Shown: positions 1-9,830 of the stretch, piece by piece
Layout: every line of letters starts with the position of its first letter
Numbering within the stretch: the first letter of the stretch is position 1
From: Choristoneura fumiferana
Taxonomy: Eukaryota > Arthropoda > Insecta > Lepidoptera > Tortricidae
Reading direction: 5' to 3'
NCBI RefSeq assembly: GCF_025370935.1
Contig: NC_133485.1
Coordinates: forward strand, 3,824,284 to 3,888,283
DNA: 64,000 bases
The notes under the pieces: generated by a model
What the model saw: only the letters and a program-made list of their open reading frames with translations
What the model was told of the DNA's origin: nothing
The model's database searches: none
Program-made: the position numbers and the translations under genes

Positions 1-376
1 GGTCAAAGACTGGATTCCTTTCAAATATTTAAATTTGCATTTAAAATTCCTTTTGTAGTAAACGCGAAGTAAAAATGGCTTGTTTTAAATGATAAATTAT
101 GTTTTTTGAAAGCTAATTCTTGAAGCAATTAAACGAAGAACTATTCTATTTTTCTAAGTATAAATTACAAGTTGTCGCCAAAAATCTTAACTAAAAAATA
201 AAATGCCCAACCGTACTTTACGGTACGTCCCTGCGCACCGAGGATTTCGTGAAATACGTAAGTACCTAAGCATGAATATCCCGATGTAGTTGAACCCTGA
301 GCAAAATGTACGGTTATTTTAGATAGCTACTGACATAGACACAGGCATAATACAATTAAGATTCATACTAAATTTC

Positions 377-492
377 AAGCCTCGACCAGAGGGGTACACT
401 ACGACATTCTAAAATCGAAGTTCGTACCGTACCGTCCCTCTCACTCAAGATACGAAGTTCGAATTTTGCACTTCGTAGTATAGATAGGCCCA
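377..492. repeat. Degenerate copy of a palindromic foldback repeat (CTACGAA family)
   Basis: The segment contains inverted GAAGTTCGTA and TACGAAGTTCG blocks around a GTACCGTCCCTCTC core. The same layout recurs at 1728-1815, 23929-24072 and 38034-38147, so this is a short interspersed inverted-repeat family. No coding potential is visible. Confidence 0.5.
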
Positions 493-497
493 AAAGA

Positions 498-787
498 ATG
501 CAGCAGGCAGGCAGGTAGTAGGACCTTGTGCAAGGTCCGCCCGGATTGCTACCACCATCTTGCTCGCTAATCCTGCCGCGAAGCAGCAGTGCTTGCACTG
601 TTGTGTTTCGGCGTGGAGAGTAAGACAGCTGGTGAAATTACTGGCACTTGAGGTATCCCATCTTAGGCCTCTAGGTTGGCAACGCATCTGCAATCCCCCT
701 GGTGTTGCAGGTGTCTATGAGCGGTGGTGATCTCTTACCATCAGGAGACCCAGTTGCTCGTTTGTCATCCAGTCGAATAAAAAAAAA
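498..787 (+). mobile_element. 3' end of a non-LTR retrotransposon, poly-A terminated
   Basis: The segment ends in a short A-run after GACAAACGAGCAACTGGG-type sequence read on the minus strand. It is the inverted counterpart of 16582-16878, and shorter relatives lie at 30158-30290 and 45299-45418. The plus-strand translation, including RSARIATT and HLRPLGWQR, keeps a residual frame shared between the copies. That suggests a LINE C-terminus or 3' UTR. No reverse transcriptase core is present. Confidence 0.55.
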
Positions 788-1724
788 GTATCTTAATAGG
801 TTTTTCGGTTACGGCAACTTGTATGGAAACACTGTTTAAATGAAGATCTTTTGATTGTGTTAATTTAGAAGTTTGATTTTTTTATTAGCTCAGGGAGTAG
901 CAGATTCGAGTTTTGATCAATATTGAATGCAGCCGATACTTCCGCGAGTTCCTGAAAAAAAAAGGTATTCACAGACAGACAGACACACAATGAAATCATC
1001 CTACAAATAATTCACAGAACACTAATAAATGCTACTAACAATTACGATTAGTAGATCTTTGTCGTCAGAATAAATTAAAATATTTTTTATTTACATTGCA
1101 CAAAGTATTACAGTATAATTTGACTATATAAGTGGGAGAAAAAGTGCTTATTTTAATTATTGCTGACATATTTGCTCCATGAAACAGAGCATTTTGGGTG
1201 GATGCCATGTTAATCCTACAGGCTACAACTCATAGGATTTTCTGAATTTCTACCAGCAATAGCAGAAATTTGTAGTAGAATTTATGAAGTCTCGTAATTT
1301 GGAATTATGTTCAATTTGCGGTGGAATAATTTTTGCTTCCAACATCAAACTACGGAAGTAATAGTTAACATCTGACCAGCAGAACACATACACATTAATT
1401 AAAATGGCCACAGGTTAATACTTTTAGTTCCTTAAGAGACAGATGAAAAATTACTTATAAACAGAGTATAAACACTTTTACCTAACTGTTAAGATTTCTA
1501 AATTGATTTCTATTGGTGTCACGTCAGTTCTTTACTCTTTTTATGAATTCTACTACAGTCCTCGGTTTTTTACTAGAAAAACAGGCACATTGGGCATTCA
1601 AATAGTAACTGCGTTACCACTGATACTTCAAAAATAATGTCCATTGCGTTACCAAACGATTTTTTTTTTACTTTTCGGGCCCAAATATTTGGACAAGTCC
1701 TCATTAAGATATACATAAAGGTAT
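788..1724. other. AT-rich stretch without recognised gene
   Basis: I see no convincing coding frame or structured RNA. A short run of GACAGACAGACA at about 973-990 is the only repeat-like signal, and it is common inside lepidopteran repeats. Confidence 0.4.
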
Positions 1725-1727
1725 AAA

Positions 1728-1815
1728 CGTACGTCCCTCTAACACTTATACTATTTAATACGAAACTGCGAGGGACAGTAGGATACGAACTTCGATTTTC
1801 GAATTTCGGAGTAGG
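1728..1815. repeat. Palindromic foldback repeat (CTACGAA family), partial
   Basis: ACGTCCCTCTAACAC is followed by TACGAACTTCGATTTTCGAA and a final GGAGTAGGCCC. It matches the right arm of the copies at 23929-24072 and 38034-38147. Only one arm is well preserved. Confidence 0.5.
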
Positions 1816-1824
1816 CCCTCTGGT

Positions 1825-1932
1825 CCCTGTTCCAATAGCTGCTATATTTAATTTAATGTAATTAGCAATAGAGGCGACAACAAGGTGGCGTCATCTATTG
1901 GGCATTAGCATGTCGAACTTGAACGTTTACCT
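1825..1932 (+). repeat. Fragment of a short TIR element (ACGTTTACC family)
   Basis: The stretch from CCAATAGCTGC to AACGTTTACCTT is a diverged inverted copy of 30029-30163, which has both terminal repeats. Shared blocks include TTAGCAATAGAG and CTATTGGGCA. Confidence 0.5.
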
Positions 1933-2039
1933 TATACCATTCCGGATTAGAAAATAATTATAGTTTTTGAAGATTAAGTCAAGAACATTTTATAACTATC
2001 AAGAATAATTTTGATCCAAGGTCCCGATTTGCTTCTCTT

Positions 2040-2618
2040 TTTAGGGTTCCTGAGCCAAAATGGCAAAAACGGAACCCTTATAGTTTCGCCATGTCTGTCT
2101 GTTTGTCTGTACGTCCGTCAGCACCTTTGCTCAGGGACTATCAATGCTAAAAAGCTGTAATTTTGCACGGATATATTATGTAAACTATGCCGAAAAATGG
2201 CAAAATAAAAATAAATTTTTTTAGGGTACCTCCCATAGACGTAAAATGGGGGTGATATTTTTTTTTCTCATGCAACCCTATAGTGTGGGGTTTCTTTAGA
2301 TAGGTCTTTTAAAAATATTAGGGGTTTGCTAAGACGATTTTTAGATTTATTGTTTTTTTTGCGAAATATTCAACTTTAAAGTGCAAATTTTCATTAAAAT
2401 CGAGCGTCCCCCCCCCGTCTAAAATCTGAATCGGTGGGTGGAAAAATTTGAAAAAATTCAGGATAGTAGTAAGTATAATGGCTACGGAACCGCGTCCCCC
2501 CCCCCCCCTAAAATCTAAATATTGGGTGGAAAAATTTGAAAAAATTCAGGATGGTAGTAAGTATAATGGCTACGGAACCCTATTTTGGGCGTGTCCGACA
2601 CGCTCTTGGCCGGTTTTT
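2040..2618 (+). mobile_element. Lepidopteran interspersed repeat ending GTGTCCGACACGCTCTTGGCCGG
   Basis: The start reads AGGGTTCC...GCCAAAATGGCAAAAACGG and the end reads GGCGTGTCCGACACGCTC followed by TTGGCCGGTTTTT. Two further long copies lie on the minus strand at 31130-31760 and 49699-50348, and a tail-only copy at 22422-22458. This copy has an internal duplication: the block GGAAAAATTTGAAAAAATTC with its C-run occurs twice, near 2418-2496 and 2507-2580. It encodes no protein that I recognise, so it is probably a non-autonomous element. Confidence 0.7.
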
Positions 2619-2639
2619 AAAAACAATTTGCCGCATGTA

Positions 2640-3435
2640 AAAATTCATGTGGATTTCTCTCAACCAATTTGACTGCTTTTCATTAGGATTATCTTACTCG
2701 CTTATCTACCCCCTGACAAACAATTACCTATTTGTATTGCTCAGAATCTGCACGTTTACGCACTAAGCTTCTATGGAGCTACAGCTTCTATGCATACCTA
2801 ATACGCTCATCAGCGGAATAAATTATGCTTTTGAAATAATGATGAACTATGCTAACAGAAACCTAAACAATTCCTGTGACTGTATTTAAAATGTATACAC
2901 AAATGAGTGCATCTACGTGTGTGTATGTACAAATACATAGGTTTGTAAGATCGATAAAAACAATTAGGGTTTCAGTGACAATCGCAAGCAAAATAGAGAA
3001 GGCGTACTTACGGAACTCACGACACTAACGCCATCTAGCGATATTTCGCCTAACAAGGAACCGTCATCGATAACGCATGCAAAACAAACTAAAGAAGAAC
3101 GCTATGATATTATTATCGTGATGATATCTAATTATCCACAAAAATAATGGCATAACTATTCAAATTGTTAGTTAAATTACATTAAAAAAAAAAAAAAAAA
3201 AACAACATGCTTTAATTGCTCATTTTCCCCTTCCAAAATGAGAATCTTGGACATGCTTCCACTTATCACCTGTGTTACTAAATTTCCCATTAAATTATTG
3301 ATAAATTTCCTGTATATTAGTGACGGTAACTTAAAGTGGTTGAAAATTACATATCATCATAAGTTTCAGGGTATATTTAGGGTTCCTTGTACGATCATTC
3401 GTGTGTATGCATGTACTACACTAATTATTTTTAAA
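2640..3435. other. Unassigned AT-rich spacer
   Basis: No gene is recognised. An A-run of about 18 bases lies at 3184-3202 and may mark the end of a degraded retroposon. Confidence 0.4.
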
Positions 3436-3439
3436 TTTA

Positions 3440-3711
3440 GACGACCAGATGGCCTGGTGGTTACAGAACGTGACTACGAAGCTTGAGGTCCCAGGTTCGA
3501 TTCCCGTGTCGGGGCAGAAATTTGTATGAAAAATACGAATGTTTGTTCTCGGGTCTTGGGTGTTTAATATGCATTTAAGTATGTATCTATCTATATAATT
3601 ATATTTATCCGTTGCTTAGTTCCCATAACACAAGCTTTGCTAAGCTTACTTTGGGACTAGGTCAATTGGTCCCTTGATATTTATTTATTTTATTTATTTA
3701 TTTATATGCGT
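3440..3711 (+). mobile_element. tRNA-derived SINE
   Basis: The head is tRNA-like, with an A box at TGGCCTGGTGGTTA and a B box at GGTTCGATTCC. These are the internal RNA polymerase III promoter elements. An unrelated body follows and ends in a TATTTATTTTATTT-rich tail. A closely related copy lies at 5914-6192. The family is a tRNA-type SINE transcribed by Pol III and mobilised by a LINE reverse transcriptase. Confidence 0.8.
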
Positions 3712-3838
3712 GGAAATTTGTACAAGATGATTTAAAAATAAAATAAAAGAGTAGCAATAAATTCAATAACGACAATAATAATTATTATGAAACAATAATA
3801 AGTAAAATAAAATTAGGCCACCACCCACCATTAACCAG

Positions 3839-4051
3839 CCGTTATCCGTGACTCAGCCTACACAGAATTCGTTTATCACTATCCCACAGGAACCATGCCA
3901 TTTTTTGGGATAAAAACTATCCTATGTCCTTTTCTAGGACTCAAACTATGTGTATACCGAATTTAATCTAAATCTGTACAGTGGTTTGGCATGATAAAGT
4001 AAAAAACAAACAAACAGACTTATACATTTGCGCATTTATAATATTACTTGA
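3839..4051 (-). mobile_element. Lep1-like non-autonomous Helitron, diverged
   Basis: Read on the minus strand it begins TCAAGTAATATTATAAATGC, the conserved 5' end of this Helitron family, and contains the GGGATAAAAACTATCCTATG block shared with other copies. The 3' CTAG end is degraded. Confidence 0.65.
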
Positions 4052-4113
4052 AATTTAGTGAATATATTATGTTTATAGGTATTTTATAATTTTTATATTT
4101 GTCATGATATACC

Positions 4114-4139
<26 letters not shown>
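4114..4139. repeat. (AT)n microsatellite
   Basis: Perfect AT dinucleotide run of about 13 units. Confidence 0.9.
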
Positions 4140-4144
<5 letters not shown>

Positions 4145-4195
4145 ATATATATTTTTTTCTTTTCCCGCAATAATTACGCGTTCAGTTACGTGGGT

Positions 4196-4400
4196 GCACA
4201 CTCACCGGGGTTCAGCTGAAAACCAGCGCTGCAGCTCTGGTTACAGGGCTACGGCACATGCTGAGCTGAGTCCTTTTGGCATCACACTACAGCACAATGT
4301 CTCTTATTTTCCTCTCTTCTCCTATTTATGTTTTTGTTGTGATGTAGTGTGTTTTTCTTGTCAATAAATGTTGTGAGTTAGAGTTTGAGTTTGAGTTTGG
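4196..4400 (+). mobile_element. Probable retroelement 3' tail with AATAAA and (GAGTTT)n
   Basis: A segment richer in GC than its surroundings ends in TCAATAAATG followed by GAGTTT repeats at about 4378-4398. Such hexamer tails are typical of 3' ends of insect non-LTR elements. No reading frame is recognised. Confidence 0.35.
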
Positions 4401-4639
4401 TTATAATAGTTATTTTATCGCACGGAATTCTACTCGAACCAGAGGCTCGCACTTGCCCAGTTTTTCTGTTTGAATTATAAATTAATGTCCATTGGGAATA
4501 GGGAGCTGTTATTGCAGTGTCATTATTGATGATTGAAATATCAGAACACTGCCGAGCTGTTCATAGTTTTATGGATCAATAAACTCTTTACGTGTTGTTA
4601 TTCTGCCCCGCGTGACTTAGGAGACAGCAGCAATACAGT

Positions 4640-4722
4640 TGCATATCTACATCGACGTGGATCGAACCGCGACCTCAAGCTACGCAGTCAGGTTCTCTAA
4701 CTACTGAGCTATCCGGCAGATC
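4640..4722 (-). mobile_element. tRNA-derived SINE head, minus strand
   Basis: The reverse complement reads GATAGCTCAGTAGTTAGAGA, then GGTTCGATCCACGT, which are A-box-like and B-box-like blocks about 40 bases apart. It directly abuts the TIR element at 4725. Without a CCA-compatible acceptor stem I do not call it a functional tRNA. Confidence 0.6.
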
Positions 4723-4826
4723 ATATACCGGGTGTGGCCTGTAACACGAGCAAATGGTTAAAACATAATATTTAGTTTTTTTATCCGCCAAGTCGAGCAT
4801 AAAGCGGCACGGCCGTACCGTCCTTA

Positions 4827-5029
4827 TAGTCAAAATACCCTAAACAGGACTTATCACACTACTTTTACACAAGAACTATATTTACCTCGACGTTGACGTG
4901 GTCACGAGTAGACACCACCACTCGCTGGTACTCGTGACCACGGCAACTGTAACGTTGCCGAAACGTCGAGGTAAATATAATTCTTATGTAAAAGTAGCGT
5001 GATAAGTCCCGTTTAGGGTATTTTGACTA
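4827..5029. repeat. Foldback with PLE-terminal-region character
   Basis: Arms of about 65 bases pair across the centre. The left arm carries TCAAAATACCCTAAAC and ATATTTACCTCGACG, and the right arm carries CGTCGAGGTAAATAT and GTTTAGGGTATTTTGA. The loop contains the hammerhead-like motif at 4931-4970. Related pieces occur near 27500-27595 and 32703-32755. Confidence 0.65.
4931..4970 (+). ncRNA. Hammerhead-ribozyme-like motif with swapped C3-G8 pair
   Basis: In order: CUC (stem I), GUGACCA, one extra C, stem II GGCAAC pairing with GUUGCC around a UGUAAC loop, GAAA, a C, GUC, then GAG closing stem I. The canonical core is CUGANGA...GAAA...GUC. Here positions 3 and 8 read G and C instead of C and G, which keeps the pair known to link these positions. 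Stem III is almost absent, so self-cleavage as a monomer is doubtful. The adjacent arms extend stem I after a bulge. Confidence 0.4.
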
Positions 5030-5541
5030 TGAGTGAGAATCACGAAAGTTTAAAACGTACCGTCCTTTTCTCGGAGCAGTTAATTTTTATTATGCTTTAA
5101 AGTTTATTTGAAGCAGCAATGTGAAGCAAAATGTAAGATGTTTGTAGCGTGAAAGGTGACGTCAGTTAGGTTCTAGGATGGCACACATTTATATTAACAG
5201 TAGGTATTTAATTTGTACGAAAAAGGGAAAATTTAAAGACTCCATTACAGGCCACACCCGGTATCGCGATAGCTTTATTTACTTATAGTCTACACATCTT
5301 CAATTACCACAGACCGTGCCAAAGCTCATAAATTTAAGTATAAGCTTCGTGAAGTGGCCGTTGCATTAGTTCGAAACTTCCACTTTTCCTAGAGGAATAA
5401 AAGTTTATGAATTTGTGGCAAGGAACTAGAACTCCAGAGGAGCGCAGGAGAAAATAGAAGGTCGCAGTTTTAATCGCTTTTCCGCATAAATTTTTGCACT
5501 TAAACATAAAGTGGTGACTATTTCTTAGATTGTGTAGTTGG

Positions 5542-5677
5542 TACAGTCACCAGCATTAATATCTGCCACAGCTGAGCGTGCAAAAATATCTGACACATCC
5601 TTCCGGCCCTAGAAATAGAGTTGTATCAGATATTTATGCACACTTGTTGTGTCAGATATTGGTGCTGGTGACTGTAC
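5542..5677. mobile_element. Small TIR element (CAGTCACCAGCA family), TA target
   Basis: The ends read GTACAGTCACCAGCATTAAT and, at the right, TGGTGCTGGTGACTGTAC, which are inverted repeats. The TA at each outer edge fits Tc1/mariner-type target duplication. It has no coding capacity. A second copy is at 6240-6366 and a single end at 5822-5840. Confidence 0.7.
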
Positions 5678-5913
5678 TACTTTCGCAAAAAGTAATTATA
5701 ATTCATTTTTAACTCCAATTAAAGTAAAATTTGTCGCTACTTGACCCTTGCTTAGCAGTTAATTCGGGATTACTTATCGAACCCTGTTTCACGCAAGCCC
5801 GCTCTACCTATATATTGGCTGTACAGTCACCTGCATTACAATAATGAATTATAATAATAATTCGACTTAAACTAGATTGTAATACTTCATTCATTGTTCT
5901 TCATTCATTTTTT

Positions 5914-6192
5914 GACGACCAGATGGCCTAGTGGTTAGAGAACCTGACTACGAAGCTTGAGGTCCCGGGTTCGATTCCCGTGTCGGGGCAGATATTTGTA
6001 TGAAAAATACGAATGTTTGTTCTCGGGTCTTGGGTGTTTAATATGTATTTAAGTATATATCTATCTATATAATTATATTTATCCGTTGCTTAGTACCCAT
6101 AACACAAGCTTTGCTAAGCTTACTTTGGGACTAGGTCAATTGGTGTGAATTGTCCCGTGATATATACGATATTTATTTATTTTATTTATTCA
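5914..6192 (+). mobile_element. tRNA-derived SINE, well preserved
   Basis: The A box TGGCCTAGTGGTTA and B box GGTTCGATTCC are intact. The body matches 3440-3711 almost throughout, including the CTAGGTCAATTGGT block, and it ends in a TATTTATTTTATTT tail. This is the best copy of the family in the window. Confidence 0.85.
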
Positions 6193-6239
6193 TACCTACT
6201 AACAAAAGAATACGGGTTTTTGTGGTCTGAAATAGTCTT

Positions 6240-6366
6240 TTTTTATTAATATCTGGTACAGCGGAGCGTGCCAAAATATCTGAAACTCGTACCGGCTCTA
6301 GAAATAGGGTTATATCAGATATTAATGCACGCTTTTTGTATCAGATATCGGTGCTGGTGACTGTAC
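6240..6366. mobile_element. Small TIR element (CAGTCACCAGCA family), left end decayed
   Basis: It shares ATATCTGGTACAGC, a CTAGAAATAGGGTT centre and the right end GGTGCTGGTGACTGTAC with 5542-5677. The left terminal repeat has been lost into a T-run. Confidence 0.6.
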
Positions 6367-7082
6367 AATCAAACCATCACCATTCCAATCAAGCAACCAG
6401 CAGTCATTAAAACTCGAGAAAGACTGACTTCATTTTTCTTCCGAACAGGGGTAGGTTTTGATTGATTTTAGCACCAATTGAAGGGCTCAGAGGGGATTTG
6501 CTATCTTATCTGTAGAATAAAGAATGGGGTAGCAGCCACTCTATTGGGAAGTGGCTTGAGAAAAATCGCTAGAAAGGATTGATTTATTGAATGTAGCCAT
6601 TTAACTTGACTGTGTTTATTTTTAAAAGTAAAACGTATTTTTTATTAATATTTACCTACTCTATTGCTTATTAACACAAGTTGCTAAATAACAACAATAG
6701 CAATTTTATACCTACACATTTGTAATGTATTCATTGCAATTCTAGAAATTCCCATCCATAGAAAGCAAGTAATTTTTTTTCACGGAACCTAAGTCGCGTG
6801 ATAAAGCTAGTATTATTTATATTGTTGTATCTACTACTTACGTATATTAACCGGCCTCCGTAACATTCAAAAACTCAATTGAATGATGCGATTATTAAAA
6901 ATTTAATAAACTTTGTAAACCTTATAAAATCCTTGAAATAAAAAGCAGGAGGAAAATAAAATTGTGAGGCATACGTTTTTAATTTGGTTGCTGGTTTCTG
7001 GTAGATTTATTTCAGCATGAGGGGTATTTTATTAATGTTGTCAATAACATTATTAATATGGGTATACAGTTATTTTATAGTA
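6367..7082. other. Unassigned AT-rich spacer
   Basis: No coding frame, splice-site pair or repeat family is recognised here. Confidence 0.4.
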
Positions 7083-7207
7083 CATTGTGTCTTAAGGGCG
7101 GTAAATAAGGAATTACGAACGAGAGTCTATTAGAAGCCCGAAGTCGAAGACTGAGGGCTTTAATGAGTCGATGTTCGTAATTCTAGTACCGCCCGTGCGA
7201 CATACCA
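7083..7207. repeat. Short foldback, GGCGGTA/TACCGCC
   Basis: GGGCGGTA...GGAATTACGAAC on the left is mirrored by GTTCGTAATTC...TACCGCCC on the right, about 95 bases apart. It looks like a MITE. Confidence 0.55.
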
Positions 7208-7285
7208 TGTTTTTCATCACATTTGCAAGTAAAATTTTATATTTGTAAAAGAAAAAATATAATTCTTCCAAATATTGGCGATACC

Positions 7286-7395
7286 TTAGGCTGTGCTCTT
7301 GGCAACGTCGCCTTCTACCTCCGCAACGTGCGTGTGCATGTGGTGGTCCATGTAGTCCTGCAGCAGGAGCGCGCGCAGCGCCATCAGTACGGGCA
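7286..7395 (-). CDS. Possible GC-rich terminal exon, unknown protein
   Basis: On the minus strand an open frame ends at a TAA complementary to 7286-7288. It encodes a C-terminus including LMALRALLLQDYMDHHMHTH and then VAEVEGDVAKSTA. GC content and third-position GC are far above the surrounding DNA, which is unusual for chance frames here. A possible acceptor (GAGTCAG) lies just upstream in that strand but has no pyrimidine tract. The in-frame stop further upstream is at 7421-7423, so the exon cannot extend past about 7420. The cluster of Asp, His and Met may bind metal, but I recognise no family. It could be a real last exon or a retained piece of a pseudogene. Confidence 0.3.
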
Positions 7396-7396
7396 C

Positions 7397-7484
7397 TGAC
7401 TCATTTACCGACCTTGGGCTTCATGGCAAGAAAATGTGTACGCGCAATGACTCATTTACCGACCACGGGTTTCATGACAAGCAC
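7397..7484. repeat. 51-bp tandem duplication carrying TGACTCA
   Basis: TGACTCATTTACCGACC followed by a GGGCTTCATGGCAAG-like block appears at about 7397 and again at about 7449. Each copy holds a TGACTCA heptamer, the consensus site of AP-1-type bZIP factors. Confidence 0.5.
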
Positions 7485-7589
7485 ATTAAGGTCGAGGGTT
7501 TTATTTGGGGGGTTGCAACTAAGGTAGCCTGCATGTTACGACACTGTTTACGAGCAAGTGTGATGAAAAATATAATGAACATCATATTC

Positions 7590-7690
7590 TTCATCATCAG
7601 CTGTAACGTACTCTGTTGGAGAAAGGCCGCCTCAAAGAATGTCACACCGATCTAACATACGCTTCTCACATCCAACTGCTTTGTGCGACC
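7590..7690 (-). mobile_element. RTE-like LINE 3' tail, degraded
   Basis: TTCATCATCAGCTGTAACG...GGCCGCCTCAAAG resembles, on the minus strand, the conserved ending of the RTE-like copies at 28384-28760 and 38157-38400. Confidence 0.35.
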
Positions 7691-7849
7691 TTAACTTATC
7701 AGATCATCGATTTACCTTGCTGAAGACCTTTAACCCGGGCAGATTAGCCCAAAAAATTGTTGTGAAGCTACAAAAACTCGCACAGAATTCCAATTTTTAG
7801 CTCTATCCTCCTGCGTCCTATTTTTTTTTAACAGATGTAGTAAGTACTT

Positions 7850-8040
7850 AAGGCGTGGGTCACCATCTTTGTTGTTTTTGATATTATTTCAACATGCCTA
7901 TAAATTTTTATTCAATGAACAGTTTTGAAAGAAAGAAAGAAAGAAGACATTCACAAAAACACACAAATACAAAAAAAAATAAGAATAAACAACAAAAAAT
8001 AAAAAAATAAAAACAAAAAAAAACACGATACACATATCAC
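7850..8040. repeat. A-rich low-complexity region with (GAAA)n
   Basis: GAAAGAAAGAAAGAA near 7928 is followed by about 90 bases made almost only of A, C and scattered T. It is probably a decayed retroposon tail. Confidence 0.6.
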
Positions 8041-8068
8041 ACACCATGCACGATACAGTTTGTGCTTT

Positions 8069-8245
8069 AATTTATTGAATCAGGCGTTACTTTGCGCAGG
8101 TCCATATTAATGAACTAAAACAATTTATTGAATCAGGCGTTACTTTGCGGAGGTCCATATCAATGAACTAAAATAATTTTGATGTAATTCAGCTTTTATC
8201 ATATAAGGTCGCGGGTGAGCAAAGTAATTGTTTTAGTTCATTAGC
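8069..8245. mobile_element. Penelope-like element terminal fragments, partly tandem
   Basis: Two 53-base units (8069-8121 and 8122-8174) share AATTTATTGAATCAGGCG and CAATGAACTAAAA-type ends. They are followed by AAGGTCGCGGGTGAGCAAAG and TTTTAGTTCATTAG. All these blocks recur in the PLE at 52167-57523, so this is a decayed copy of the same terminal regions. Confidence 0.7.
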
Positions 8246-8520
8246 TTATGCTTTATAAACTACAGTCAAACCATATTTGATTCCTGACCTACCGTAGAAT
8301 GCTCTCACAGTAAATAAATTCCCTTGTCAAGCAATGCGATGTCACTATGAATTTTTCTACGATAAGGTTCCACAGTGGGTCACGATCCAGTTGGTTCGAG
8401 TGTACATTCGGCCTTTATTATTACCGGTAATTAGTTCTTTATCAGGTACGCGAGGACTCAGGAGGCTATGCGAATATTTGTCCATTTAAATGTCTAAATT
8501 GATCGGAATACTTTCCACGT
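8246..8520. other. Unassigned spacer
   Basis: No recognised gene or repeat. Confidence 0.4.
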
Positions 8521-8526
8521 TTATCA

Positions 8527-8600
8527 ACATCATCATCATTTCAGCCGTAGGACGTCCACTGTTACTCTTCCATAAGCCTCCAGTTGCTTCGGTTAATAAA
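8527..8600 (-). mobile_element. RTE-like LINE 3' tail
   Basis: CATCATCATCATTTCAGCCG then TAGGACGTCCACTGTT is the reverse complement of the Q-Q-W-T-S-Y-G carboxyl end plus GATGATGA tail seen at 28700-28760. Confidence 0.6.
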
Positions 8601-9337
8601 TTTAATGCTTATGTAATGATGTTCCCAGCGACGCCTTGACAAAGAATTTTCATCTCGTTAAAATTTGGGCAGGTTCATAAAATTTTTATGTTTTCCGATT
8701 TCGTCTCTAATTTGGATGATACGAGCTAAGCTCGTAGCTATTACATGCACGCGGCTCAAAAGCCAGGTACTGTAAGAATAAAGTATGTTTATTTCAGAGA
8801 AATTATGATTTTTTTTAATGAAGTTTAAGTAGAAAACAATAAAAACACCGCGTTCTGGCTAAGCGATCGTATTATGTGTTTATTAGTAAAAAAAAACAAC
8901 TTTCTTAAGTTATTGGCTAGCGAAATTTAGCTTTATTTACCTTAAACGTTATGTTTAAATTTCTTTTAAAAGGCTATTATTAGGTTAGTAGTTAATACCT
9001 TAGACACTTATGTATTTATTACAAAATATCAGTTGACTGAATACATTTAATTTTGCATGTCTAATTTAAGCTTGTTAATAGTAACTAAAGTAAATAAACT
9101 TTAATATGGAACATCAAGATTGTCCTCAAGCCACACTATGCTACAAACTTTTTTATTTCGTTCCTCTTAGAACCAACAAAGTGTCTTTGTGCCAGTAGAT
9201 GTCGTGACTGCTTCAATTAGGGCTTGCAAATGAAACCAAAATTCAGCACACAACAACCCGATAAAGGAAGAACAATAAATCTCTCCAAAAAAAACTTCCA
9301 TGTTGCTTAAATTTTAAATCAATTGCTCTCTTTCCAG
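8601..9337. other. Unassigned AT-rich spacer
   Basis: Nothing is recognised before the splice acceptor-like sequence that ends at 9337. Confidence 0.4.
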
Positions 9338-9408
9338 GTAATATATCAGCTGTCAGGGCGGCCTCTTTCGTATCATCAATAAATGTGAATAATTCAGCCA
9401 TTATAGAA
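9338..9408 (+). CDS. Candidate internal host exon, unknown protein
   Basis: A pyrimidine-rich acceptor (TTGCTCTCTTTCCAG) precedes 71 bases that end at a consensus donor (GAA followed by GTAAGT). One frame is open throughout and reads NISAVRAASFVSSINVNNSA then IIE, entering in phase 2 and leaving in phase 0. The other two frames contain stops. Both splice signals are strong, which is why I list it, but no family is recognised. Its partners would be far away in DNA full of repeats, consistent with long introns. A chance pairing of sites cannot be excluded. Confidence 0.35.
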
Positions 9409-9584
9409 GTAAGTAAACAACATTATAGGATAGAAAGTATGACGGCATCACTTTCTTTGTAACTTGTAGATTTTTGACCTAAAATACTTTGTTATGTGTT
9501 TTTTGATACAAAAAGTTTTCGGATATACCGAATGGAAATCGAAGTGAAATCGAATACTATTATACCAACTGTTCATTTGCTCAA

Positions 9585-9670
9585 TGTAAGGAAAAAAAAG
9601 AAAGAAGAAAGAAAAGAAAGATAGATTTATTTTGGTTCCTTAAGCACCACCACCTTCCAGTAATAAAGAT
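9585..9670. repeat. (AAGA)n-headed retroposon fragment
   Basis: GAAAGAAAAGAAAG is followed by ATTTATTTTGGTTCC and CACCACCTT. The same order occurs at 15213-15290, so this is an interspersed repeat with a purine-rich run. A 80-codon minus-strand open frame over it is compositionally trivial. Confidence 0.45.
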
Positions 9671-9830
9671 TAAAACTAGCACTAAAACTAAGTTACTTGG
9701 TGACACGACAGGACACCAAAAAAGGTTTCCACTCAGCATATGTTGCCACACGTTATGTGCCGTAACGCTGGTTTTCTGTGGAGCCCAATAAAAACGTTCT
9801 AAAAAAAATTCAGTTGAAGACATGAAAATA

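Larger units (their letters stand above)
4725..5264. mobile_element. 540-bp element with 20-bp perfect terminal inverted repeats
   Basis: The first 20 bases, ATACCGGGTGTGGCCTGTAA, are the exact reverse complement of the last 20 bases. No transposase frame lies inside, so this is a non-autonomous element. Its centre holds a separate foldback (4827-5029), which is probably a nested insertion. The superfamily is unclear because the target duplication is not obvious. Confidence 0.7.

Noticed and set aside
4200..4400. LTR of a retrovirus-like element
   Set aside because: AATAAA and a hexamer tail are present, but there is no TG...CA boundary, primer-binding site or second LTR.
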